64,000 nucleotides of DNA, taken from the NCBI RefSeq assembly GCF_027887165.1, contig NC_077233.1, positions 219,498,017 through 219,562,016 on the forward strand, given 5' to 3'. The notes beneath the pieces are model-generated. The model was not told the origin of the DNA. It saw nothing but the letters and a program-made list of their open reading frames with translations, and searched no databases. Below are positions 33,490 through 44,529 of this stretch, in pieces; positions within the stretch are counted from its first letter, which is position 1, and each line of letters begins with the position of its first letter. Made by a program: the position numbers and the translations under genes. This stretch comes from Monodelphis domestica (taxonomy: Eukaryota; Chordata; Mammalia; Didelphimorphia; Didelphidae).

Positions 33490-33800
33490 AGCCTCCTCTT
33501 TGCACCTACATTGTAAGCTCTACGATGACAGAGATTATATCTTATCTAAACTGTGTATCGCCCCCAGCACCTAATACAGTGCCCTAGTTTGTTCCAAATG
33601 TGTATTATATTGTATAGTTTGAAAACCACAATGGAACAGGGCAGAGAGGGCTGGGCTTGGATTCAGAAAGTCAACTTAACGAAGCATTTATTAAGAGCCT
33701 ACTATCTGTCAGGCACCGTGCCAGGTCTGGGGGATACAAAGACCCAAAAAATGAAAAGAATGAAATGAAAAGAAGAGCTTCCCTTGGACTGGGAAAAGAT
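33490..33800 (+). repeat. L2 3' end and ancient unnamed repeat
   Basis: 33500-33600 holds an L2 terminus (GTAAGCTCTACGATGACAGA, CCCAGCACCTAATACAGTG). 33677-33760 (GAAGCATTTATTAAGAGCCT, GTCAGGCACCGTGCCAGG) is the old family seen at 17345. Confidence 0.55.
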
Positions 33801-33982
33801 AACACAGAGAACAATTGAATAAAATTTTGAAATCTTCATTATAAATAAAAATAATGGGATGGGAAGTGTGAGGGAGTGGGGATTGCTATCAACTGGGTTC
33901 AGACCCAGTGATTTGACCACATGGGGGATCCAATGGCCATCCTGGCTCCCTCCTTCATCTCAGCTCTATATATGTGAATTAG

Positions 33983-34182
33983 GGGGCGGGGAAGCTAGGT
34001 GGCTCAGTGGATTGAGAGCCAGGCCCAGAGAGGGTCCTGGGTTCAAATGTGACTTCAGACACTTCCTATGTGACTCTGGGCAAGTCACTTAACTCTCTTT
34101 GCCTAGCCCTTATTGTTCTTCTGCCTTAGAACCAATACCCAGTATTGATTCCAAGATAGAAGGCAAGGGTTTAAAAAAAAAG
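33983..34182 (+). repeat. CORE-SINE type A
   Basis: GAAGCTAGGTGGCTCAGTGG, GGTTCAAATGTGACTTC, CTGGGCAAGTCACTTAAC, and tail GAAGGCAAGGGTTT with nine A residues. Confidence 0.92.
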
Positions 34183-35437
34183 AGTGATCTGAGGACCCTT
34201 ACGGGTTGTTCACAAAGTCAAAACTTATTTCTTAATAATACTATGATATTATTTTCCTTTTTAAATATTCCTCCCTTATCCAACTGCATGTTGGTGTAAG
34301 GCTGGATTTCCTTCATATACTTCAAAACCACATATCACAATAGACTGATTACAGAAGCTAATAGAATTCAGTTCCCTTCAACTAGACCAGATATTAGAGA
34401 TTTGCAACAACAAAAAAAGTAAAACAATGCCATTCTTCTTACTAAAAATTTTTTGTTTTGGAAAACAGAACTATTTTTCATTAAAATGTTATTGATGATA
34501 ACATATAATTGTTTTGTTATTTCTAATGAATTCTTCAATATTTGAACATTTTTTCCATTTTGATTTCTCAATATTGGTACATGGAACCCAGATAAACAAA
34601 AGCTCTTTGGGGTCCTCAATAATCTTGAAGAGTATAAAGGGGCCCTGAGACCAAAATGTTTGAGAATTGATAATGTAAATAGCACAAGAGATCTGTAGCT
34701 GGGAAGGAAATCTCTCAAGTGGTGTTTCCTCTTCTTAGATGAAATGATAGTTCTGGACATCCTCTCCTCCAAAAAAAAAGTCTCATAATTGAATCTTGGA
34801 TTGACCATTAAGGATCTGGCAAGGCCAAAGGGTCAGTCCGATAAACTACAGATTCTCACTGTGCAGGACAATGATACAGCAGAGGAGATTTGAATGAAGC
34901 TTGGTGCTGGGCAGTGCCCTGGAAATTGGTTTTGAAGAAAGTCAACCCCAAGTTGCATATTTTCCTACGTTCTGATCCTTTATCCTCAACATAGAGCACC
35001 AGGATAAGAAAAATGCACTTAGCTGACACTTCCAAACAGTTGGGTTTCCATTAGTGGAGGCTTTATATAATTTAATGCGGTCCTCAGTCTTATGGAAATT
35101 GGGATGCAGAGATTCCACAACCTGGATTTTGGTTCTAAGCCCCTCTCAAAGGCTGAGGAGCCATTGTAAAGGGAGATCTCTAAACCCTTGGTAGAATGGC
35201 TTCATAGAGTTGACCCTTTTCCAGGAAGATCACATCCTGCCTTTGACCTTTCCTTCTGATGTGTCCCCGGTTTGGTGTAAAAAGCCGTCTTCTCCTTACC
35301 TTTTGAGTCTTCTTAGGTGTAATTACTCCCTTCCACATATTCTATGATTGATTAACCAATCCTGGCCCCCCTTGAACAAGACATTTAATCTCTAGGCTCT
35401 TGTCCTTTTCATGGTCTTCCATGTCTAAAATTCTTTC
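34183..35437. other. Gene-free, repeat-poor stretch
   Basis: 34600-34670 (GGGGTCCTCAATAATCTTGA, GGGGCCCTGAGACC) has the flavour of an old DNA transposon end, but I see no inverted termini. The longest frame (minus 34368-34808) shows no domain. Left unassigned. Confidence 0.4.
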
Positions 35438-35645
35438 CAGGGGGCAGCTAGGTGGCTCAGTGGATGGAGTGCCAGGCCCAGAGAGGGGAGGTCCTAGGTT
35501 CAAATCTGGCCTCAGACACTTTCTAGCTGGGTGACCCTGGACAAGTCACTTGACCCCCATTTCCAAGCCCTTACCACTCTTCGGCCTTAGAACCAACACA
35601 CAATATTGATTCAAAGATGGAAGGTAAGGGTTTAAGAAAAATAAA
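35438..35645 (+). repeat. CORE-SINE type A, full length
   Basis: The cleanest copy in the window: GGGGGCAGCTAGGTGGCTCA head, GGTTCAAATCTGGCCTCAG, TGGGTGACCCTGGACAAGTC, and AAGATGGAAGGTAAGGGTTT. Confidence 0.95.
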
Positions 35646-35749
35646 ATAAAATTCTTTCCTTCCTTGTCCCTGCCTCCTAGTTTCCCTGGCCTGCTTCAGA
35701 TCCCAGATACCTTCTATAAGAAGTTTCTCCCAATACCTCTTTCCTCCTT

Positions 35750-35938
35750 TCTTTAAATCCTTACCTCCTATCTTAGAATTGATACAAATGTCAGTTCCAA
35801 GGCAGAAGAGCAGTAAGGGCTAAGCAATTGGGTTTAAGTGACTTGCCCAAGGTCACCCAGCTAAGAATTGTCTGATTTGAACCCAAGACCTCCTGACTCC
35901 AGGCCTACCTCTCTGTCCACTGAACCCAGCTGCCCCTC
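35750..35938 (-). repeat. CORE-SINE type A
   Basis: Reverse complement from tail (AAATCCTTACCTCCTATCTT) to head (ACTGAACCCAGCTGCCCC). Confidence 0.9.
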
Positions 35939-36019
35939 CCAATGCCTCTCAATGCTAGCACCTTCCTTTTCTTGATTTACCCCCAGTTCGTTCTATCTCT
36001 TTTCTTTATTATATAGTCT

Positions 36020-36211
36020 TTTTTTTTTAACCTTTACCTTCTGTCTTGGAACCAATATGGTTCCAAGGCAGAAGAGTGGATATTGGGGACAATGGGGGTT
36101 AAATGACTTGCCCAGGGTCACACAGCTAGGAAGTATCTGAATTCATATTTGAACTCAGGACCTCCCGTTTCTAGGCCTGGCTCTCTAGCCACTGAGCCAC
36201 CTGACTGCCCT
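36020..36211 (-). repeat. CORE-SINE type A
   Basis: T-run, AACCTTTACCTTCTGTCTTG, CORE and GAGCCACCTGACTGCCC. It has a short duplicated GGTTCCAAGG-like stretch in the tail. Confidence 0.9.
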
Positions 36212-36214
36212 CTA

Positions 36215-36600
36215 TACATAGTCTTTTGGCATGTCTTCTTCCTCATTGGGCCGTGGACTCCTTGAGAAGCAAGACTGAGAGTTGGGGGGGGGTGTTTTTG
36301 TTGTTATTTGCTGTTCTATGTAACCCCAGCACTTAGCAGAGTGGGTGCCCTGCACAGAAGTGATTCTCCCTCTTCAAATCTTTGCATATTAACTTCTCCC
36401 TGCATAGGTTGCATCTTCTCAAGGGCAGAGAATGCTTCATTTTTCCATTTTATCCCCAGACCTTGCAGACATTGAATACATTTCATAGAATTAAATTATC
36501 TTAAAGTTCAAGCCTTGAGAAGGCAGGAACCATTCCCTTGACCTAGTATTGGCCACCGCCATGTTCAATGAAATGTCTAATAAAGGAGCAGAGGGATTAG
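36215..36600 (+). repeat. L2 3'-end fragments
   Basis: GTGGACTCCTTGAGAAGCAA, CCCCAGCACTTAGCAGAGTG, then CTCAAGGGCAGAGAATGC and ATGTCTAATAAAGG follow two decayed L2 termini. The ATG at 36558 and the frame after it are not supported as a gene. Confidence 0.5.
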
Positions 36601-36939
36601 CAGCGGTATATGGTCCTGCGGCTTGGTCCAATAGCCTGCTGAACCCTGGGGCCCCTCCAGGCGTGCACAGACCAAGCCTTCCCTGCCCGCTCTACCATGA
36701 TAGCGTGGCCCTGCCACTGATGATGCCGTTGGCCCAAGCTTGTCCAGATAAGGAAGGGTTCAATGAGAAGGGATCCTGTGGTCCCTAAGAATCTCCCGTG
36801 TCCCTGCCCCAGGAGGGGATGGACATCTCCCAGGATTTCCTTGAAATGCCAGCCGGGCCCCCAGCTCTGCCCTCCGCAGCTGCGGTCCCCAGCACTCCAA
36901 CCTTGAGTACCGTTTGCCGTCAGACTCCCTTCAGGTCCT

Positions 36940-37250
36940 TCTGTTCGCCCACAGAACAGTTTTGATTGGCACCATCTGAAGTGACAACCTGTCTTGCTCT
37001 GATTATCAGAATTCTTCTTTCTTGAAAAGGGGAAGCGGGAAGCGGGGAGGGGGAAGGCGGGAAACCCACCGGCCTGACAGGCGTGTTGAAGCTAGAAGGG
37101 CTGATAAAAGGTCTCCCGATAACATCTCTCTCCTGGGTTGATTTAATAAACCTACCGTTATAGTTTGTCAAATCCTCTTCATGCTGACTGCCAGCTAGGA
37201 TTGGAATAAAATAATTTAGAGAAGGGGAGGAGAGAGGTGAGGGGAAGGAG
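36940..37250. promoter_or_regulatory. Candidate conserved enhancer, GATA-like cluster
   Basis: Repeat-free sequence with several GATA-type sites: CTGATTATCAGA at 36996-37007, GCTGATAAAAGG near 37099, CCCGATAACATC near 37116, plus TTGATTTAATAAACC near 37138. Density and the absence of repeats suggest constraint. Function is inferred. Confidence 0.45.
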
Positions 37251-37289
37251 GGCGAGGCAGAGCCTGGCTCGTTGGGATAACTGGGGCTT

Positions 37290-37530
37290 GATTTAAATGT
37301 CAGTGCCGGGTGGGAGCAGCGGCAGCGGCAGATCCGTGGCGGAGCTTTTTCCTGGCCTTGGAGGGGCTGATACGGGATCTCTCGGGGGCCAGACCTGGAT
37401 CTGGGTCCGATGAACCGAGCTGTAGCCAGGAATTCGGTTCGTACGTGTGCGCTGCGGACATCCCACAAGCTGGGGCCAGGGGAGGGAAAGGGCTAGGGCG
37501 CCACCCTCGTGGGAGGGAGCCAGGCACCCA
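37290..37530. promoter_or_regulatory. CpG cluster inside the unique island
   Basis: CpGs are kept in CAGCGGCAGCGGCAGATCCG, TACGGGATCTCTCGGGGG and TTCGGTTCGTACGTGTGCGC. A plus-strand frame crosses it (stop at about 37549), but with no ATG in context or splice donor I do not call an exon. An unannotated first exon remains possible. Confidence 0.4.
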
Positions 37531-37554
37531 GGAAAACAAGGAGCTCTGAGGGAG

Positions 37555-38000
37555 CTCACCCGACCCCTTTTCTGACAGCTTCTTATTTTCACCAATTATT
37601 CCTATTAACAGGGTGCTAAACACTTTTTGTTAGGCTGCAAATGATGTCAGCACCCTCGCATCTCAGCACCCAGGGGCAATGTCCAGTGCACCCTGGCCTG
37701 GTCACAGTTCGAGAGACGAGCTCAAGCTCCTTCCAGTGTGCCATTTGACGCAATTCATAGGAGGCAACGATGGCCCTGCAGGATGGGAAGCGATTTGTGA
37801 GCGCAGCCCGGAGGTGGAGTGGGAAACCGAGGCGCCTACAAATCACTTCTTAACCCGCTCGCTCATTAGAATATGCCAAATACCAAATAGTTCTTAAGCA
37901 TGCTAATGACTGATTTTAAGGGATTATTGCGGTAAACCATAATTAACCGTTTATAACGGCAGTTTGGGTTTAATTAGACTCCAGCGAGCTCCAGGGTTTC
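37555..38000. promoter_or_regulatory. Candidate developmental enhancer, homeodomain-site cluster
   Basis: Within 150 bases (37860-37980) lie CTCATTAG, GCTAATGAC, GGGATTATT (OTX/PITX-like), CCATAATTAACC, TTTATAACGG (CDX or posterior-HOX-like) and GTTTAATTAGAC. A MARE-like half site ATGATGTCAGCA lies near 37639-37650. No repeats are present. Individual motif assignments are by eye. Confidence 0.5.
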
Positions 38001-38239
38001 CCAGCAAATGGAGAGCCAATTGCCAAGGTCACGGAGGCCGGGGCGATCCTCACTGCCCCTCTGCTTCTCGCCTCTGACCCCGACCCAGTCTGGTAGACGA
38101 TCCAGCTGCGGTGCCTCTCCCTTCCCTGGGCTCCCCTGGCTCAGCAGAGGTGAGATGTCACATCTGCAGTTTAGTCAAATACATTTTTTTAGCTTATTCT
38201 GGCCAACACCATGAGAGACAGAGGGAGGAAGTAGAAAAC

Positions 38240-38984
38240 TCAATTCTCTCATTTTCTCTCCCCCCTCCCTCTCTGTCGATCTCTGTGGCACTATCTTTGT
38301 TTCTCTTTCTCTGTCTCTGTCTCTCTGCCTCTTTCTATTTTTTTCTGTTTCTCTGTCTGTCTGTCTGTCTCTGTCCCCCTCCCTTCCTCTTTGTATCTCT
38401 GTCTCTGTCTCTCTCCTTCCCTTCCTCTTTGTCTCTCTCTCTTCCCCTCTCCTCTCGATCTTTCTGTCTGTCTCTGTCTTTATCTTTCTCTCTTTATTTT
38501 TCCTCTCACTGTCTTTTTCTTTATCTCTCCCCCCCCCTCTATCTCTTTGTCTCTGTTTCTATGTCTGGGTCTCTGTCTTTATCTTCTTTCTCTCCTCCTT
38601 CTCTTTCTGTCTCTATCTCTCTCTGTCTTTCTATCTCTGTCTCTGTTTCTGTTTCTATGTCTGTCTCTGTGTGTCTCTGGCTCTATATCTCTCTCCATCT
38701 CTGTCTATCTCTCTGTGTGTCTCTCTGTTCCTGTTTTTATATTTCTGTCTCTCTGTGTCTCTGTCTTTATCTTTCTTTCTCTCCCTCCCCTTCTCTCTCT
38801 CTGTCTCTGCCTCTGTCTCTCTCTGTCTCTATGTCTCCATCATTCTCTCTCTTCCCCTCCTTCTCTGTCTCTATCTCTCTCTGTCACTGTATCTCTGTCT
38901 TTGTTTCTGTGTCTCTGTCTCTGTCTGTCTGTCTGTCTCTATCTATCTATCTATCTATCTATCTATCATCTATCTTTCTTTCTT

Positions 38985-39033
<49 letters not shown>

Positions 39034-39070
39034 ATCTATCTATCTATCTATCCCTCTCTCCCTCTCTCCA
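38240..39070 (+). repeat. Pyrimidine satellite: CTCTGT-rich tract ending in (TCTA)n
   Basis: More than 800 bases of almost pure pyrimidine built from CTCTGTCTCT-like units with drift, then TATC tetranucleotide runs at about 38938-38970 and 38986-39052. The 339-codon open frame across it (S/L/F/C only) is an artefact. Confidence 0.95.
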
Positions 39071-39829
39071 GCTTTAAGCAAACACTTTCATCTATTCTTA
39101 CCTACACTTCAAAGCGATTTCTTCTTCTAATGAAGCTAACGGAAAAGGGAGGATATTTGTAGGAAAACCCCTGTGTCCCTTCCCATCCTCCCTTCCCCAG
39201 CAGAACTTTTTTTTCTGGAAGTAAAGAACTAAAAACAAAGTAGGAATCTATCTGTTGGGAAATTGCTGAACAGATGTGGTAGATAAATGTAATGTAATAT
39301 TATTGCACTGCAAGGAATGATGGATCTGAGGAATTAGGATATAGGGAAATCGTGAGTTTCTTGCCAGCCAAAAGAGAGTCCCAAAGCAAGGGGGTTTTGC
39401 TCCTGACAGATATGTATAATAAAGCCAGAACTTCTGTTTAGGTGGGTAGAAAATAATGACCTTGCCTCCTTAGCTTCTATTTTGTCATGGAGGGAAATGT
39501 GGGCATGGAAAGCTAGTGGGTGGTAGAATAAGTAGGATTGATTATTGCTTGGGTGCCTTTTCATTCATGTTAATATGAATGATGATTATAATGTAAGGGA
39601 AAAAAGCAAAATTGAAGCATGTTAATTTCTCTTGATTTAAGTGCTCACTTAGAATAGAGAACCGTGTGACTGGTCAGTAGTTCAGAGGTAATCTAATCCA
39701 GTACTCAAAAAGTGACCGTGGTTTTCTGAAAATGAGAAGAGTAATAGTGCTACTTTAATTTTTTTTAATTATATATTGAAAAAAACCCAAATCAGAGAGG
39801 ATCTGGGGAATGTGTGCCTTTAATTTACT
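39071..39829. other. Unassigned sequence
   Basis: 39250-39310 (TCTGTTGGGAAATTGCTGAAC, AATATTATTGCACTGC, AGGAATGATGGAT) is a very decayed L1 ORF2 end. No other feature. Confidence 0.4.
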
Positions 39830-40003
39830 TTTTTTTTTAACCCTTACCTTATCTTAGAATCAAAATTAGTATCAATTCCAAAGCAGAAGAGTGATAAGGG
39901 CTAGGCAATTGGAGTTAAGTGACTTGTTCAGGGTCACACAACTGGAAGTGTCTGAGGCCAGATTTGCATCCAGACTTGGTGTTCTATCCACTGAGTCACC
40001 TTC
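39830..40003 (-). repeat. CORE-SINE type A
   Basis: T-run, AACCCTTACCTTATCTTAGAA, GTGACTTGTTCAGGGTCAC and a shortened head at TCCACTGAGTCACCT. Confidence 0.88.
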
Positions 40004-41254
40004 ATTTATAATCCCTATGCATGGTCACCCTACCCACTGATGGTGTATGTATTTGAGGCTCATTAGTGTAATAGGGAGGCAAAAAAAGGAGATACATCAG
40101 GAAGAATGTGATGTAAAAGTAATAGCTACAGTATGGCTTCAAGAAGCTTTTGTTCTAATTGGGGGAGGGGGAATACAAACCATGCATAAATAATACAATA
40201 AGAACATTTCTGGCTTAACTTTATTACTAACACTTACTCAAGATAAGCCTGTGATGTAATTAACTTCACAATAAGTAAATACAAAGTATTTGCAAATGTT
40301 ATCACTGGGTGGCCCAGAGGGCCTCTCTTCCTACCAGGTCTCAGTTCTGGGCTCACCAGGCTCTAGATTCATCCTGAAGGAATCTGATCCCAAAGTAGGG
40401 AGTGGGATGACAGGTCTGGAAGAGATTAGACTTTTCTCTTTCTTTCCTTCCTGGAGTAAACTCCAGGAAACTCAAATGTGGATTATTTCTAATAAAAATT
40501 TCTTCTAAAAAAGATATTCAAGTACAAAAAAGGATCAGATATAGAAAATAGGCACCAGGGATAGAAAGTATATATTTACTTCTTGCACCATAGAAACTGC
40601 AAAATGCAAATAACTCCAAAGCATGCACAAACCCCCAAAAGCTAAAACATCCCAAATGAGCATTTATGTTCCTGTCCTCTCCTGGCCAGGTAAAGGTCCT
40701 TTGTAGCCTTCTGAACAGACAGCTCCCATTAACTTGAGTGGACCGAGTAACTCAGAAGGTCCAGCTCTCTTGGCCAACCAAGGCATGGTTCAAATAAGCC
40801 TCCTTTGATTAATCAGCTAAGGCAGATCCCTTTCTTCTCTGAGAAGCTCTCCTCCCCTCTTGTTGGTTGATGTCTTAAGGATGTCTGAATCTTAAACTCA
40901 GAAACTCTCCATCTTTGAAGTAGCTGCCAAGGTGAGCTCAAACTTAGCCTTTTCTTAGCACCTCAAGTTGCTGTCATAAAAGTAAGGAAGTAAGAAAATA
41001 ACAAGGCAAGAAAAAAACAAGTGGCCATTGAGGCAAGTCCTACCGCTGTGTGCTTGTGTGCCATTTTCACTGCAGGAGAGAGAATTTCCTTCCCTCATTT
41101 TAGTGGAAGAGAAAACACTAGAAAAGTCCTAACAGAGAAGAATCCCCCAAGAGAACAGGGGAGCTGTTCCCACAACCTTGATCTTATTCAAGTCCATCTT
41201 CTCTTTCAGTGGGCAGTAATTTTCTTTTCTTTTCTGCCCTTGTTTTTATTTTTA
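40004..41254. other. Gene-free stretch
   Basis: No repeat landmark beyond weak traces. Several short frames lack splice signals. 40740-40870 has the look of old LTR or MER-type sequence but no ends are visible. Confidence 0.4.
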
Positions 41255-41452
41255 TTTTTTAACACTTACCTTCATTCTTAGGATCAATGCCATGTATTGG
41301 TTCCAAGGCAGAAGAGTGGTAATGGCTGGACAATGGGGATTAAGTGACTTGTCCAGGGTCACACAAATCTGAGGCCAGATTTGAAACCCAGGAAGATGAA
41401 TCTGCCTCACTCCAGGCTAGGTACTCTAGCTGCTCTGCCACCTAGCTGCATC
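41255..41452 (-). repeat. CORE-SINE type A/B mosaic
   Basis: The tail end is type A (AACACTTACCTTCATTCTTA, GGTTCCAAGGCAGAAGAGTG). The head half has the type B wording GAAGATGAATCTGCCTCACTCC. This may be an intermediate subfamily or a recombinant. Confidence 0.8.
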
Positions 41453-41566
41453 TTCTGCAATAGTCTAGGTGAGAGGGTATAAAGGGCCTGATCTAGGATA
41501 ATAACAACATTTAGGTGACATTCCAAATAGTATCTTATCTTCACAATAATTCTGGGAGGTAGAATT

Positions 41567-41602
41567 ATTATTATTATTATATAATATATTATAAATATAA
41601 TA
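41567..41602. repeat. AT-rich tract, left half
   Basis: TTATTATTATTATATAATAT-type sequence. It resumes after the solo LTR at 42242-42350 (CATAATATAAATATAGTATG), showing that the LTR landed in an AT-rich tract. Confidence 0.7.
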
Positions 41603-41607
41603 GGATA

Positions 41608-42239
41608 TGAGGCTCCCCGAACCCGCGAGAAGCCTCAAGGTAGGAAGATAGAAAAAGGATAGAAGTTTTGGATACCCCGAGGGGCGTGGTGGAGTCAAGT
41701 TATAGATATGAGGGGGCAGAAATGAGACAGAAACCAGGCCTTATTGATTATAATAGGGCCACAGCATAACCCCTATCTTTAGGATGTCGCAGAGGCATGA
41801 TCCATCCTGAGATCCACAATTAATACCACACAGATCGGAGACATGATAGAGAAAAGAGAGTGCCTGGCCAAAAAGCCAGGTCCCAGGTGGGAGAGGCAGA
41901 TAAGGAAAGGAATTAAAGATGGAGCTTGGCCAGACAGGCATCAGTGAGATCCAAGAGAGGAAGAGAGGGCGGAGCTTGCTGTGGCCCTGTATTTAATTTC
42001 TTTGATATGCAAATATACACAATACATAGGGATGATTATTATTGGTTAATGACAAGGTATAGGTGTGGTTTCTCTTAGCCAGGTGAACACAAAGAAATCT
42101 GTCTTCCCGCCTAACCTGGGGGAAGCTGGGGTCAAGGGTCAGAGGCTTTCCTAGCCATGCTCAAGACTGAGCATGCTCTCTTCTAAGCCACTCTGTACAT
42201 ACTGTTTCCCTTGCCCATAGCTAGGGGTGGACTGTTACA
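41608..42239 (-). mobile_element. Solo LTR with 5-bp target duplication
   Basis: 632 bases beginning TGAGGCTCCCC and ending ..GGACTGTTACA on the plus strand (TG..CA), flanked by GGATA at 41603-41607 and 42240-42244. Minus orientation is favoured: that strand starts TGTAACAGTCCACCCC, has a TATA-like AAATTAAATACAGGG near 41985-42000 and AATAAGG near 41735. It is unrelated in sequence to the provirus LTR at 43985. The ERV class is not assigned. Confidence 0.78.
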
Positions 42240-42244
42240 GGATA

Positions 42245-42844
42245 TATCATCATAATATAAATATAGTATGATGATATGTAATTAATGCTATATCATGTTA
42301 TTGGATGTTATATAATATATAATAATATACATAATATCTAATATAGTACAGTGATCCCTCACCTATCTTGGGAGTTACATTCCAGAGACCCCCACAATAG
42401 CATACTTTAAAGTTCTATAAAAATGTTAGGTGTATTACTTTTCCCCTTCCCTCTCTGGGCCCATTTCCTCATTTATGAAAGGAAGGGATTGAATTCAGTG
42501 ATCTCTAAGGCCCCTCTAATCTCTGAATCCTGTGATCTTACACCCAGTATATCTCCAAGCTCCTTTTTTGCTTTGGGGTGGTGGTATATGTGCCCATCCC
42601 ACTTTGGGTGAGCCTAGGGCAGAGCCAGCTAAGACCTACAAAATCCTTCCTTCTTAGCATTCAGGGATGCTGCTAGTCTACTATTTCCCCCTATCCTGGT
42701 GGATACTCCCTAAAGTTGGCTCTTAAGCTTAGCACATAGATCCCCAGGCTAATATTTTCTGAACATTCCTTTTGTAATGAAATTTTTTTTTCAAATGTCA
42801 AGTGTTTACTTTTTATTCCTCTTTCCTCCTCATTATTGTTGAAA
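42245..42844. other. AT-rich tract then unassigned sequence
   Basis: 42245-42350 is the right half of the interrupted AT-rich tract. 42440-42540 has an old MIR-like wording (CCATTTCCTCATTTATGAAA, CTCTAATCTCTGAATCC). Confidence 0.45.
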
Positions 42845-42898
42845 TTCTGTCATATCAGTCATGTCTGACCCTTCCTGACCCCATTTGGGTTTTTTTTG
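42845..42898 (-). repeat. CORE-SINE type B fragment
   Basis: TCAGTCATGTCTGACCCTTC and GACCCCATTTGGGT are present, but the element stops after TTTTTTTTGG where other copies continue CAAAGATACTGG. The break coincides with the start of the LTR-like unit. Confidence 0.75.
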
Positions 42899-43612
42899 GT
42901 GTGAAAGGGAATTTTTAAACTCCCTTTTTAAAATTTTAACTTCATCAATCAAGAACTTGGAGTGCCCCTTTCACACCTAGTCAGGCAGGCACTTGAACCT
43001 TTTACTAGAAAAGGAAGTTCACACCCTCAAAGATTGGAAGTGGATCCTAGAAGCCCCCCCCCCCCAAACATTGCTAGACGAATTAAGGAACTAGGATTAG
43101 TTCCTGAGATGTTGTTGCATGGAGAAAAGTGCTTATAAGGTGAGACCTAAAAGGAAGTCAGGCCCTCTGATTTCAGATTCCCATTTTGGATTCTCATTTT
43201 GGATACGACTTCTGATTTTGTCTTCCTGACTTGGACTTTGGATTCCAGTGGACTTTCAGATTTGGTTTGCTGAGTTGGTGACTTGGGCTGAAGAGGGTTG
43301 TTTACTCTAGTGAGACTCTTGCCTCCTTGGTGTTAGAGACTACCTTTGGTGGCTCAGCCTCTTTGGCGTCTGCCCTTTGGTTGGCAAAAACCGTTGGCTG
43401 GAGATACTCTCATAGGCTGGTGAGATTCACATTCAGATTCACATTAGAGGTCTGGAGGCACTCAAATCCGGATTTAGGATATTTAGCTAAGCAATATTTT
43501 CTACCTTCTTCCTACAATGCCCTCTCTTTACTATCTCTACCTTGCTGTAATAATGCTCCTAAAGCTACTAATAGCCTCATGACTTAAGAGTTAATTTTTA
43601 TAAACAGCGACC
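42899..43612 (+). mobile_element. Probable solo LTR
   Basis: Starts TGTGAAAGGGAATTTTTAAA and ends near GCGACCACA (short TGTG..CACA inverted ends). A TATA-like GTGCTTATAAGG lies at 43129-43140. It abruptly replaces the rest of a SINE. I could not find a clean target duplication, so the borders, especially the right one, are uncertain. Confidence 0.42.
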
Positions 43613-43619
43613 ACAACAA

Positions 43620-43980
43620 CCTTTTATTTAAAAGTTTATTTATTTAATTAATTAATTTAGAATATTTTCTATGGTTATATGATTTATGTTCTTTACCTGC
43701 CCATTTCCAACCCCTCCCATAGCCAACAAGCAATTCCATTGGGTTTTACATGTGTCATTGATCAAGACCTATTTCCATATTATTAATATTTTCATTAGGG
43801 TGACATCCCCAAACATATCCTCATCGACCCATGTAATCAAGAAAATGTTTTTCTTTTGTGTTTCTACTCCCACAGTTCTTCCTCTGAATGTAGATAGCAT
43901 CCCTTCTCAAAAGTCCCTCAGAATTGTCCTGGATCATTGCATTGCTGCTAGTAGAGAAGTCTCTTATATTTGATTGTGCC
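43620..43980 (-). mobile_element. L1 3' end, left part, split by the provirus
   Basis: Minus-strand L1 3' UTR and end of ORF2 (plus-strand CAATTCCATTGGGTTTTACA, AGTCCCTCAGAATTGTCCTG). It breaks at ATAC (43981-43984). Its continuation, starting with the duplicated ATAC, is found 7.7 kb away at 51726-51945, where TGTATCAGTCTCTATGTAC follows as in the L1 at 52688. Confidence 0.9.
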
Positions 43981-43984
43981 ATAC

Positions 43985-44456
43985 TGAAGTGGGACACTTC
44001 ACAAATGAGTTCAAACACCTAGAATATTGATTATTGGAACTGTAATTTATTAATAAAAGAGAGAAATAAAGAATCTACCAGTTGGGACAGAATTCCCTAG
44101 TGGAAAACTGCACAGATTCGGCATTAGGAAACAGGTTATATAGGTTTCCCAGATACAAGTTACACATACAGGTTCTTATCTGACAATAAACAGACCATAA
44201 TGCAGGAATTTTAGGTAGGAGAAAAGGAGTCCATCCTGGGGTTGTGATCTAAGGAGTGTTTATCTGTACTAAGTCAAATATCAGTTCACTGACCCTTTGA
44301 TGTTCTGGAAATTCCTCCTTGTCTCCTGCCAGATTGTTATCTACATAAAAAGTTTGACCTCCTGTTTGGAAGGGAAACCAGGTCTGTCCCCTAAAAATGT
44401 GGTCAAAGGGTTATCTCTTTAATTTTCCACCTTTTGGTCTATTTGGGGCTACTTCA
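43985..44456 (-). repeat. Provirus 3' LTR
   Basis: TG..CA ends (plus strand TGAAGTGGGACAC .. GGGGCTACTTCA). On the minus strand a TATA box is seen at 44136-44142 (CTATATAACC) and, about 85 bases further, AATAAA at 44046-44051, giving a conventional U3-R-U5 arrangement. Confidence 0.92.
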
Positions 44457-44480
44457 TTCCCTCCTTTTTCTATAGTGGGG
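44457..44480 (-). other. Polypurine tract of the provirus
   Basis: On the minus strand GAAAAAGGAGGGAA lies directly before the TGAAGTAGCCCC of the 3' LTR, with a G-rich stretch just upstream. This is the plus-strand primer for reverse transcription and fixes the provirus orientation. Confidence 0.85.
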
Positions 44481-44529
44481 GGGAGTCAAACCCTTGACTC
44501 ATCAGACAGAGGAGAATAATGTGATCTTA

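Noticed and set aside
36549..36788. 79-codon frame with a good ATG context
   Set aside because: The start lies in an L2-like terminus, and no splice donor, domain or poly-A signal follows.
36920..37623. Minus-strand frames of 182, 100 and 107 codons over the unique island
   Set aside because: They overlap each other in different frames, and the GC-rich composition makes stops rare. A real exon cannot be excluded but nothing supports one.
38111..39130. Open frame of 339 codons, the longest in the window
   Set aside because: It is entirely S/L/F/C/V from a CT-rich simple repeat, has no homologous domain, and overlapping frames are equally open.
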